This document shows positions 26,572-35,800 of a stretch of 45,874 nucleotides of DNA, piece after piece; within the stretch, counting starts at the first letter, position 1; every line of letters starts with the position of its first letter. The stretch is from Planctomycetota bacterium (GTDB lineage Bacteria > Planctomycetota > J058 > JAJDCP01): the NCBI GenBank assembly GCA_029260765.1, contig JAJDCP010000067.1:1-45874 (forward strand). Reading direction: 5' to 3'. Made by a program: the position numbers and the translations under genes. Below the pieces are notes generated by a model. That model did not search any database. It was given only the letters and a program-made list of their open reading frames with translations, and was not told where the DNA came from.

Positions 26572-26676
26572 TGCACAGATGCGCGCTTCGCGGAGGACAT
26601 TCGACCCACCACCGGGTAAGCTGGAGGACGAGCTTGGCGGAAACTGAGCGGCAGACCGAGCAACAGGAGGGCCGAA

Positions 26677-27054
26677 GTGGCTCGCGAACGACCGTTGGTT
26701 CTCTGTGGAGAGGACGATGTCCTGTTCCGCACGATCCTCCGTGTGGGTTTGCAGAAACACGGCTACGACGTGATCGTCGTCGGGACGGGCAGCGAAGTGC
26801 GTGCGGCGGTGCTGAAAGAACGCCCGGACGCTGTCATCCTCGACGTGATGATGCCGGGAATCGACGGTTTCTCCCTGCTCTGCAGCCTGCGTTCAGATCC
26901 CAAGACCGCCAAGCTGCCGGTGATCCTGTGCTCCGCACGCCACCGTCCGGAGGAGATTCAGCGCGCCCTGCGCGAGGGCGCCTCGGCCTACCTCACCAAA
27001 CCAGTGCGCCTCGCCGAGCTGACGGAACGCCTCCAAGAGCTGATCGGCACCTGA
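26677..27054 (+). CDS. Receiver-only response regulator
   Basis: 125 residues from GTG 26677 with AGGAGG six bases upstream. It is a single CheY-like receiver: acidic pair Asp13/Asp14, phospho-acceptor Asp56 in VILDVMMPGIDGF, Ser86 and Lys108 in LTKPVR, all the residues needed for phosphotransfer. There is no output domain, so it must act through a partner. It is separated from pgsB by 105 bases with no recognised signal and lies 10 bases before the CHASE2 gene. The cognate kinase is unclear because the adjacent CHASE2 protein has a degenerate core; the two downstream kinases of the cluster are the nearest intact candidates. Confidence 0.9.
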   Translation: MARERPLVLCGEDDVLFRTILRVGLQKHGYDVIVVGTGSEVRAAVLKERPDAVILDVMMPGIDGFSLLCSLRSDPKTAKLPVILCSARHRPEEIQRALREGASAYLTKPVRLAELTERLQELIGT

Positions 27055-27064
27055 GCTGGTCGCG

Positions 27065-29677
27065 ATGACGGACGCCCGCGAGACCTTCCGCCTACTGCCC
27101 AGCGTCGGCTCTCGTCGACGTCGCCGGCTGGCTGGTGCTCTTTGGGGTTGTGCCGTCTTCTTCGTCGCACAGGCCGTTTTCGGGATGACCCAACTGGAAG
27201 CCCGTTTCCAGGATCTGCTCTTGAGGCTCGGACCGGTTCCCGAGACTCCCGTGGCGATCGTGCTGCTGGCCGTCGATGCTGAAAGCCGTGAACGCTACGG
27301 TTGGCCCCTCGGACCCGCAGCCCTCGAGCGGCTGTGCGTCGTCTTCGACTCGCTCGACGCGCGCGCCGTCTTCTTCAGCAGCTTGCCCTACCGCGACGAA
27401 CAAGCCGGGCGCTGCCTTCAGGCCAGACCGTTCCCCGTAGGTCTTCCCCGCACCAGCGTGTACGACCCGCTCAGCCGCCAGGAGCGGCTGGACCCCCTGC
27501 CTGGGGATCCAGCGCTGCGCGAGCTGGTGATCGGCCTGCCCAAGATGCCCGCGGAACCCGACGGCGTCACGCGACAGCTCTACCCGCAGCCCCAGGTTGC
27601 CGGCGAGAGTGTGGGCTCCTTCGCCGTCGGCGCGGCCCGCATCCTGGGCGGGCCGGCGCTCGCGACGCAGGAGCCCAGCCGCCTGCGCTTCCGTGGCCCG
27701 CCATCCCACTTCCCCATGCTGCCCTTGTGGCGTTTGCTCGAGCGAGATCTGCCTGGCGGACAGTTGCGCGAGCGGGTCTGGATCGTGGGTCTTGCGCAGG
27801 AGACCACCCCCACGCCGCTCGACACGACCACGCCGATGGCCCTGCTCGAAGTGCAGGCGCACGCCTTGAGTAGCGTTCTCGACGGCAGCCTCGCGCAGCC
27901 GCCCGTGTGGTGGGCCTTGCTCCTGTTGGTCGGCGGGCTGGCGGTGCTGCTCGCGGCGCTTCTACCCGGACGCGGTCTGCTGATTCAGGGCATCTACCAA
28001 CTGGGCGTCTTTGCCTCGGGCTGGTCACTGCTGCACACCAGCTCGCTGCTTCCTCCGCTGCTTGCGCTCAGTGTCCTGGGCCTGGCCGTCCATGCCTGGC
28101 AGCTCGGCACGCGCCTGCTGGACTACCGGCGCGATCTGCTCGAGCTTCTGGTCTCCGAAGCCCAGAGCAGCACCCTGCTGACAAGCAGCGGCTCGGCCCT
28201 GCAGGCGTGGGCCCGTGTCCTGCGCCAGCTGCAGAAGCACACCGGGGTCCCTGAGCTGTGCGTGTGCAGCGACTCCGGACAGGGCTCAGAGCTCCGTATC
28301 GTGGCGAGCCTTCCGGCGGAGAGCATCTACCAGCAACACCGCCTGCACGCGCCGGAATCGGCTGGCTTGCTGTCAGGAGAGGCTCTGTCCCCAACCCTTC
28401 CCGAGGAGCACTTCGTCGTGCGCTCCATGCGCCGCAGCGGGTCCCGTTTCTACCTGTTAGCCAGGCCCGCAGGCAGCCCGTTGGCACGCAAGGAGCGCCT
28501 GTATCTGGAGTCGCTCGTCCCCCTGCTGACGCAAGCGGCCCGCGACGACTCGGGCCAGCGCAGCCCCCAGGCCGTGCTGGCGAGTTCCTTCGACACCCTG
28601 CGCGACAGGCTGGCGGACGCGGAGCGCCGACGCCGCAGCGAGCGGCTGCTCTTGACCCGCATGCTCGACCGCCTGGACATCGGGCTGGCCGTCAGCGACG
28701 GTTTTGGCAGAGTGCTCCTGCAGAACCGATTTCTAGCCCCACTGGTCGACACGCGCGGTGGCGGGGCCGCAACCATCCCACGGCTGCTCGCGCAATTGAC
28801 CGGGCGCGACGAGGCTGCGGTCGAGCTGCTCCTGGAGCCGGTCTACCGCGGGGAAACTTCGCTCGTCCTGCCGGCGGGCCAGCAATCGTCGCGGCAGGCG
28901 TCGCTCCGCATCCGCGTCCTGCCCTTGTCTGGAGGCGGGGCGAGCGGCCCACAGTGGCCTGAGCAGCTGGTCGTCGTGGTGACCGACGTCGCGGCCCATC
29001 GGCGTCTGGATTCGATCAAGTCCGAGCTGCTTGAGGCGATCTCCTACCGCATCCGCAACCACGTCGGCGGCATCCTGTGCGCCACCGAGCTGCTGGCGAG
29101 CGACCCTGCCATGGCCGGGGTACTGGGGCCGGACATGGAGCGCTCAGGCAAGCAGCTGGTCGAGATTCTCGAAGGTTTCGGCGAGTCTCTGGCATTGACC
29201 ATCGATACACTCGACAGCGACTCCCAAGTTCCCTTGAACATGAGCCGGCTCGTCGACGAAGTGATCGGCTCGCTGTCCGCGGAGATCGCCGCGCGCCAGA
29301 CCCCGATCGGGATCCAGACCTCACATCTGGTCGAGACCGTCGTCGCCGACGAGCGCTCAACGCGTCTCGCCATCTCCGGCATGCTGCGGCTGGCGCTCTC
29401 CTGCCAGCGGCCCGAGAGCCGCCTGTCGATCGCCGTTGGAGAACGGCAGCGGCAAGTCGAGGTCAGCGTGATGTGCCTGCACAGCAGCCTCTCCGCGGAG
29501 GTGGTGCAGACTGCGCTGCAGGAACCCGCGGACGACGGAATCCCCGAAGATGACGGCAGCCTTCAGAGTCTCGCACGCTGCGCGGCCCGCTTGCGCAAGT
29601 ATGGTGGGCAGGTGCGGGCCCGTGCTCCGCGGCCTGAGCTGGTCGTGCTGGAATTGACCCTGGAGAAGCTGGCATGA
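27065..29677 (+). CDS. CHASE2 sensor protein with degenerate histidine-kinase core
   Basis: 870 residues. A first span (about 24-42) is followed by an extracytoplasmic CHASE2-like domain (about 43-275; opening FQDLLLRLGP and VAIVLLAVDAESRERYGWPL), three closely packed spans (about 280-365), a GAF-like region, a PAS-like region (LDRLDIGLAVSDGFGRVLLQ) and a dimerisation segment KSELLEAISYRIRNHVGGI. In active kinases the SY position is SH; here it is Tyr661, although His666 lies five residues on. The ATPase part lacks a clear N-box and any DxGxG loop. It is probably a pseudokinase receptor that signals by conformation. It sits between the ligase and the PgsC-like gene, overlapping the latter by 4 bp, so it may sense the envelope state of the polymer machine directly. 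Confidence 0.75.
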   Translation: MTDARETFRLLPSVGSRRRRRLAGALWGCAVFFVAQAVFGMTQLEARFQDLLLRLGPVPETPVAIVLLAVDAESRERYGWPLGPAALERLCVVFDSLDARAVFFSSLPYRDEQAGRCLQARPFPVGLPRTSVYDPLSRQERLDPLPGDPALRELVIGLPKMPAEPDGVTRQLYPQPQVAGESVGSFAVGAARILGGPALATQEPSRLRFRGPPSHFPMLPLWRLLERDLPGGQLRERVWIVGLAQETTPTPLDTTTPMALLEVQAHALSSVLDGSLAQPPVWWALLLLVGGLAVLLAALLPGRGLLIQGIYQLGVFASGWSLLHTSSLLPPLLALSVLGLAVHAWQLGTRLLDYRRDLLELLVSEAQSSTLLTSSGSALQAWARVLRQLQKHTGVPELCVCSDSGQGSELRIVASLPAESIYQQHRLHAPESAGLLSGEALSPTLPEEHFVVRSMRRSGSRFYLLARPAGSPLARKERLYLESLVPLLTQAARDDSGQRSPQAVLASSFDTLRDRLADAERRRRSERLLLTRMLDRLDIGLAVSDGFGRVLLQNRFLAPLVDTRGGGAATIPRLLAQLTGRDEAAVELLLEPVYRGETSLVLPAGQQSSRQASLRIRVLPLSGGGASGPQWPEQLVVVVTDVAAHRRLDSIKSELLEAISYRIRNHVGGILCATELLASDPAMAGVLGPDMERSGKQLVEILEGFGESLALTIDTLDSDSQVPLNMSRLVDEVIGSLSAEIAARQTPIGIQTSHLVETVVADERSTRLAISGMLRLALSCQRPESRLSIAVGERQRQVEVSVMCLHSSLSAEVVQTALQEPADDGIPEDDGSLQSLARCAARLRKYGGQVRARAPRPELVVLELTLEKLA

Positions 29678-32600
29678 GCGGCATGATCTTGAGCGCCACG
29701 CTCGATTGGCTGCCCAGCGGGCCTCTGCAGGGTTCGGTGTTGGTCACCATCTTCGTCGGCATCGTCTTCGCGGTGTTGTTCGCCGAGGTCTTCGGTTGGA
29801 ATTTCTCTGGTCTCGTGGTGCCGGGCTACCTCGCGCCCATCTTGATCGTCATGCCCTTCGCGTTGCTGGTGATCCTGCTCGAGGCGCTGCTGAGCTATGC
29901 CCTGGTGCGCTGGCTTTCCGACAGGCTCGGGCGGTGGAGATTGTGGCCCCCGCTGTTCGGCCGCGAACGCTTCGCGGTCATCGTGCTGAGCAGTATTCTG
30001 GTGCGGGTCGTGGTCGAACTGTGGGGTCTCCCCGTGATCGGAGCCTGGGTCCAACAGTGGGCCCCGACCTTCGACTTCCGCTCCCGGTTCTTTGGCATAG
30101 GCCTGCTCGCGGTCCCGCTGGTGGCCAACGTGCTGTGGAAGCCGGGGGTCGTCCGTGGGCTCGGGCAGCTCTCGGTGCTGACCGGCCTGACCTGGGCTTT
30201 CACCAGCTTTATTTTGTTGCCTTTGACCAACTTCCAGATCGGTCGCTTCTACAACATGTACGAAACCGCGGCCCTGGACTTCGCTGCCAGCCCCGGCAGC
30301 TATGCGGTCATCATCGTCGGTTGCTTGCTGGTGGCGCGCGCCAACCTGAAACTGGGCTGGGATACCGGTGGCATCCTTGTGCCCACCTTGCTCGCCCTGG
30401 GGCTGCTCGCGCAACCCTGGAGCCTGTTCAGCACGCTTGGCGAAGCCTGCCTGATCCTGGCTCTGCTGGCTATGGTCAAGCGCCTGCCTGGAATCCGCGG
30501 CCTCACCTTCGAAGGCCCTCGGCTTCTTCTGGCCGCCTACGCGCTGGGCTTCGCCTTGAAATGCGGAATCGCAGCCTGGGCCTCACGCTGGTGGCCGCAA
30601 TGGCCGTACGAGCACGCGTTCGGATACGGGTACCTGCTGACCAGCTTGATCGCGATCAAGATGTGGCAGAAGCGGGCCGTGGTGCGCACAGCGCTTGCCC
30701 TCTCGCAGCTCGCCGTGGGAACGGTGCTGCTCGGCGTTCTGTTGATGGGTGCACTGCGCATCGGTTTTGAGGCCGAAGCCACGCTGCCCTTGCCCGGTGC
30801 GGCGCACGACATCGAGCCGCGCACTGTGCAGGACAGACCCTACGACGTGCTGGCCGACGCGCTCGGCAACATGTTGCTCCCGTCGCAAGGCAGGAAGGTC
30901 GCACGGATGCTGCCGGGCGAAGAGCAGACCTACGTCGCGCTGGTGCAGAACCTCGTCGCGCTGCACCAGCAGGACGCGCCTTTGCAACGCCTGCGCCAGC
31001 TCATCCCGGCGGCTGCGGACCTGGGCTTCGATATCGTCGTCCTGCGCGGTAGCGAGGGACCGGAGCATGTCCTACTCTGGGAACCAGTGCCACAGCGGGG
31101 CTGGGGAGCCGTGGTGGTGCGCCTGGGAGAGGCGGTCGACCTGCTGGTCGAAGCCCCACGCCCCCTGCTCGAGCCGCGCGCCGCCGAGGCGGCGCTCGCG
31201 CTCTACGAGCTCACCGAGGCCCGCGCGATGCTCCTGCCAGGCGCACACGCCAGGACAAACGGTGACCGCAGCTCCGACCCCCTGCTCTGGGAGCGCTTAC
31301 CGTTTCGCCTCGCGTCCGCCGCGTTGCTCGGGCTGGACGTCCTGGAGGTGCGCTCGGGTGCGGAGACGGCCCGGCTGTGGTGTCCCGCGCAGATTCCGGC
31401 TGATCTGCGTTTTGCCGCACTCGGAGGTTGGCTGGGGCAGGACCCCCAACTGCAGGTCGGCGGGCCACCTCCCACCAGCCAACGCAGATTGCACCAAGAC
31501 CGCCGGCGAGCCTTCGCGAGCTTGCAGCTCGACGCGCGCAGCCTGGGCCGGCTGTTGTACGCCCGTGCATGTGCAGCCGGACTGGTGGGGGACTTCACCC
31601 AGAGTGCATTCCGGGCCGTGAGCCTCCCCGCGAGCGTGTGCGAGCAGCCGGCGCTAGCAGAGCGGCGTAGCCCCCAGGACGAGCCCCTGGCGCCCGGGCC
31701 GCGCGCCCGACTCGAGCGCGAGGTGCTGCTGCCCCTGCTGCAACTGAACGCGCAACTTCGCGACGGCGCGGGACAGTGGCGCGAACACCTCGGTGTCGCG
31801 AGCTGGGCAGCGGCGCGTCACGGGTACGACCTGCAGTTGCTACAGGACGGAGGCGTCCGCTTCGCCTTGTTGGCGCCTCAAGACGGGCCCGTCGTCGACC
31901 GCGGCAGCTTCCTGTTCCGCCTGGCAGTAGGTCAGGACCTGCACCTGCTGGCTTCCCAGCCGTCCAGCCAGCTGCAGTTGGGGCCGGCCGCCGTCGAGCT
32001 GGCGCAGCTGCTGTCAGCCCGTGTGCTTTCGCTGGGACCTTGGCAGGGCGGCGCTGCCGAAGACTGGGCACGCACGCAACCTGGCTCGTTGTTCGACCTT
32101 GTCCACGAGGTGGTCGTCCGTGCCGCGCAGGGAGAGGGAGGAGACGGTTCCCCTGAGCGGCCCGGCTCCACGGAGTCCCATCTGACGCTTGAGGTGCGTG
32201 GCGGAGCCGCGCTGCCCGGTGCCGAGGACGCGGTCTTGCGCGAGGCCCGTCTGCTCGGGGGAGTCTCAGGTCTCTCACCGGAGGTGCGCCAGCTGTGCGG
32301 CGCGCTGCAAGAGTGCGGGCTGCGGCTCGTCATCCAGCCCGACGAACGCGCGTACGCGCGTTTCGCCAGCCGCTCGCTGCCCGCGTTGCGGCGCAGCCAG
32401 CAGACCCGAGCTCGTCATGCCAGCTTGTGGCTGTCAAGGGATGTGCGCCGCCGCCTGGCCGAGCGCCTGCCCGAGCCCCGTCTGCTCTTGACCCTGCAGG
32501 CGCTGGGCCTGCCACTGATGGTCGCCCAGCATACGGACTGGCCAGCACCCGCGGCGGGAACGGGCGAGCGCCGGGGCCTACAGCTGGCGACCAGGGAGCT

Positions 32601-32883
32601 GATCGCCTACCAGCAGAGCGGAAACGTGGTCCATCTGGAGCGGATGGTGCAGCTGGCGCGCTCAGCCGCTGTGGACCTGCAGCTCTTGCATGACCCGCAG
32701 CTCGGGGCCTATTGTGTGGCGCTGCGGGCGCCGACGGGCAGCGCGCAGGTGTTGGTGCGGCTCGCTCCCCTGGCCCTCCGCCTGGAGCGCTCAGTAGACC
32801 TGCCACTGCGGGACTGGCTGGAGAACCGGAGCCTGCTGTTCGACCAGGACGCCGGGCTGTCGCAGGAGATCTTGCACCGATGA
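29674..32883 (+). CDS. pgsC: PgsC/CapC-like membrane protein: tandem duplication fused to a large C-terminal region
   Basis: 1069 residues; ATG 29674 overlaps the previous stop by 4 bp. Residues about 20-185 match a whole PgsC: FSGLVVPGYLAP (44-55; B. subtilis PAGLVVPGYLAL) and FFGIGLLAVPLVANVLWKPG (139-158; FRGIGVIVPGLIANTIQRQG). Residues about 205-365 repeat the fold, with GGILVPTLLALG (232-243) and a matching last half, so two PgsC units lie in one chain with about 10 spans. Normal PgsC is about 150 residues. The following ~700 residues are soluble and contain three related modules starting near 448, 714 and 998 (FDIVVLRGSEGPEHVLLWEP; YDLQLLQDGGVRFALLAP; VDLQLLHDPQLGAYCVALRA). PgsC is the membrane partner of PgsB and is needed for polymer synthesis. 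The role of the modules is unknown. Confidence 0.88.
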   Translation: MSGMILSATLDWLPSGPLQGSVLVTIFVGIVFAVLFAEVFGWNFSGLVVPGYLAPILIVMPFALLVILLEALLSYALVRWLSDRLGRWRLWPPLFGRERFAVIVLSSILVRVVVELWGLPVIGAWVQQWAPTFDFRSRFFGIGLLAVPLVANVLWKPGVVRGLGQLSVLTGLTWAFTSFILLPLTNFQIGRFYNMYETAALDFAASPGSYAVIIVGCLLVARANLKLGWDTGGILVPTLLALGLLAQPWSLFSTLGEACLILALLAMVKRLPGIRGLTFEGPRLLLAAYALGFALKCGIAAWASRWWPQWPYEHAFGYGYLLTSLIAIKMWQKRAVVRTALALSQLAVGTVLLGVLLMGALRIGFEAEATLPLPGAAHDIEPRTVQDRPYDVLADALGNMLLPSQGRKVARMLPGEEQTYVALVQNLVALHQQDAPLQRLRQLIPAAADLGFDIVVLRGSEGPEHVLLWEPVPQRGWGAVVVRLGEAVDLLVEAPRPLLEPRAAEAALALYELTEARAMLLPGAHARTNGDRSSDPLLWERLPFRLASAALLGLDVLEVRSGAETARLWCPAQIPADLRFAALGGWLGQDPQLQVGGPPPTSQRRLHQDRRRAFASLQLDARSLGRLLYARACAAGLVGDFTQSAFRAVSLPASVCEQPALAERRSPQDEPLAPGPRARLEREVLLPLLQLNAQLRDGAGQWREHLGVASWAAARHGYDLQLLQDGGVRFALLAPQDGPVVDRGSFLFRLAVGQDLHLLASQPSSQLQLGPAAVELAQLLSARVLSLGPWQGGAAEDWARTQPGSLFDLVHEVVVRAAQGEGGDGSPERPGSTESHLTLEVRGGAALPGAEDAVLREARLLGGVSGLSPEVRQLCGALQECGLRLVIQPDERAYARFASRSLPALRRSQQTRARHASLWLSRDVRRRLAERLPEPRLLLTLQALGLPLMVAQHTDWPAPAAGTGERRGLQLATRELIAYQQSGNVVHLERMVQLARSAAVDLQLLHDPQLGAYCVALRAPTGSAQVLVRLAPLALRLERSVDLPLRDWLENRSLLFDQDAGLSQEILHR

Positions 32884-35800
32884 GACCGCAACGCTGGCAG
32901 TGGATGGTCGTGGTCAGCGTCAGCGCACTGCTGGTGCTGATGCGGGTGTTTCTGCAGGGACCGCTGCGTCTGGCAGGTCCGGACAGCCTCTCCTCACCGC
33001 AGGCGCAGCTGCGTATCTTCCAGCGCCTGAGTGCCGGACAATCCCTGGTCTTTCCTCTGGCCTCGCGCATCGAGGCGCTCAAGCTGCTGCTGAGTCTCGA
33101 GTGGCCTGTAGAGCGTGCGCCGGCACCGGACTTCTCCCTCGATGTGCGGCTCTGGAGGGGGCAGGAGCTGTTGTATGAAGAGCGGGTGTGGGTCAAGGTG
33201 CCCAGCCGCTACCAGACAACGAGCACACAGCACACCTCCTCGGAGCTGCAGATCCACGATCCCGTGCTCCGCGAGCTGGTGGTGGGCCGGGTTGCGGACG
33301 ACGCGGACCGGCTCGAGCTCAGCCTGGGGCAGCCGACAGACAGCTCGCTTCTGGTGCGGGTGTTCCAGCTTCCGCAGCTGGCTTCCACCGAGCCCGCGCG
33401 TTGGTTCGTGCTCTCGCCGCAAGGGCGTCCAGGTGTCGAGTTCCAGCCCGTCGAGATCTACCGTGTCCAGGAAGAGCCTGCGCTCCCCATAGCAGGGCCG
33501 CCCCGCGCCAGTGGGCCCCCCCGTGCGCAGGTCTTCAACCTGCAGGGACCGGCACGCATCCGTGTGCAGGGCGCTGGCAGCGGGTTGCTGCACAGTCCTG
33601 TGGGAAGTGAAGAGCTGCCGATCCCGGCTGAGGTCGAGCTCGGCGCCGGCATCCACAGCCTGATCATCGAAGGTACCCCGGCCGAGGTGCTCATCGCGGA
33701 AGGAGAAGCGTGGACCCCCGTGCAGCAGGAGCGCCGCAGCTCCCTGTGGTACACGCTGGGCACGCCGGAGACCGCCCAGCTCGACTGGCAGCTTGTGCAT
33801 CGTGTGGGCGATCATACCAGCCCGCACCGCGTGCGGATCCGGGTCCTTGAGCCTGGGGCGGCCGACAGCGCCCACGTCGAGCTGGCTCTACTCGACGCCG
33901 CTGGCGGGCTCGTCCGCCGGCTGCAGCTTCCGCTCCCTGAGGAGGTGGACGCCTGGGCGCACACCGACGATGTTCAGCCCGGGGTCGCATGCGAGCGCTT
34001 CCTGCATGTTCCGGCCGGCGTCGCCCAGCTCCGTGTCAGCAGCTCCAGACCCTGCCTGATCCGCCTCCAGGCCTTCGCAGTATCGGTGCCTCTGGCCAGC
34101 GCGCTCGACCCGTCCGCTCCGCTGCTGCACAGTCTGCGCCCGAGCACGGACGCACCGGCCAGGCTCTTGATCGAAGAACGGCCCCAGTGCCTGGGGACGG
34201 AGGCGCGCGTGCCCGCGAGCGGCGACTTCCGATCGCTGGCCGCTGTGCAGGATGCCGGAGCAGCCCAGCTGCTGTGGCCGACGGAATCTGACTCCTGGGG
34301 CCGGGGCGTGTTCGCGGCCGCCGCCTCGAATCTACGGCCGGCAGCCGACTCGCAGGCGTGGACAGCGTTGCGGCGCGTGCGGCTGCGCGGCGAGAACGCC
34401 GACGACGAGCTGTACGCAGGCAGCTGGCAACAGGCGGGGTTGGAGTCGGCCGGCGTTTTCCTGCTCGAGACCGAGTCACTGCAACAAGGCCCGGCGCTGG
34501 AGCTCTGGCGCCTGAGCACCGGTTGGCGAGCCAGTCCTGAGCAGGCGGTCCGGCTGGTCCTGCACAAGCCGGACGCAGGGCCCTGCACGGTCAGCTTCAC
34601 GGTCTGCGCACAGGCTACCGTCACGGACTTCGAGGTCGAGCTTGCCATCCACTCCACGAACGAGGAGGTGCCGCTCCCGCTGGCCGCGACCGCCCTGACC
34701 CACCTGCGGCGTGTGTTCACCTGCCGCGCGGGGAACGACGACCGGCGGCCCTACCTGCTCGGCCCGCAACGCGGCCGACCCGGAGCCGCCGTGCGCGTGG
34801 CCGCCGTGCTCGGTGAAGACCTGCCGGCGGGCCGCTACATCCTGGAGCTGCGGCCCTCAACGGACATCTGGTTGCGGGCGGTGGCGAGAGCTTCCTGGCC
34901 CGACGTCCTCGGGAGGCACTGGCTGCCCTTCGAGGTCGCCGGCTACGAACACGTCCGACTACGCTATCCAGACGGCCTGCGCGAACCTGCAGAGGTCCTG
35001 TGCCTCGGGCCTGCCGGCTGGCAGCCGGTCGAGCCGGAGGTCGGCCGGCTACGCCTGCCTCCGGGCGCGCGTCGGCTAGCTGTTCGAGCTGCGCCGGCGG
35101 ACCTGGGACGCCGTGTGGAGCTCTCGCAGGCGGACGACTCGGCCCGCACTGCGCGCTTGCAGAGTGCGACCCGCGCGGCGCTCTTCACACCGCTGGCGCC
35201 CGGCGAGCGCGTCAGCTTCCCTGTGCGCCCAGGAGCCGGCGAGCAGACGGTACGCGTGCAGATCCGCGCCCTGCTCCCCGCCGATGCAGCGACGGGGGAC
35301 AGCGTGCTCCTGGCCATCGGCGGAGAGGTGCTGCAGCAACCCACCGTTGTCCCTCTCTGGCCTGAGGTCGACCCTGGCTCATGGACTGCGGCGGGAGGAC
35401 CTGTGTCGCAGCTGTTGACCTTGTACCTGGACCCCCTCGAAGGCGGTGATCGGGTGTGGCTGGAGCTGCCCCCATCGGCACCCTTCGATGTGGCCGTTCG
35501 GCTCGTGCAATACTGGCGTCGTCCGACACCGACGAGCGCCGCCCAGGGGACCGACGTGCGGGCGCTGGCGCAGGTGCCGAGCAGCCTTCCGCTGCTAGCG
35601 ACCCCGCCGGCAGAACAACTACAGATCGTGCAGGCGCGGGGGGAATTGCCTGCGCTGCTTGACGATCCGCCTGGCATCTACCAGGCTTTCGAGCTCGAGC
35701 CGCACCATGGCTGGAGCGAGTTCCTCGAACCTGCACAGCTCGGAACGTCCGCAGGCTATGCTGTGCTCGCGCCCGGCGTCGATCACGAGGTCGCGTTCCC

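Noticed and set aside
26572..26676. Possible short gene between pgsB and the response regulator
   Set aside because: The open frame covering it runs in a shadow frame through the response regulator and has no domain.
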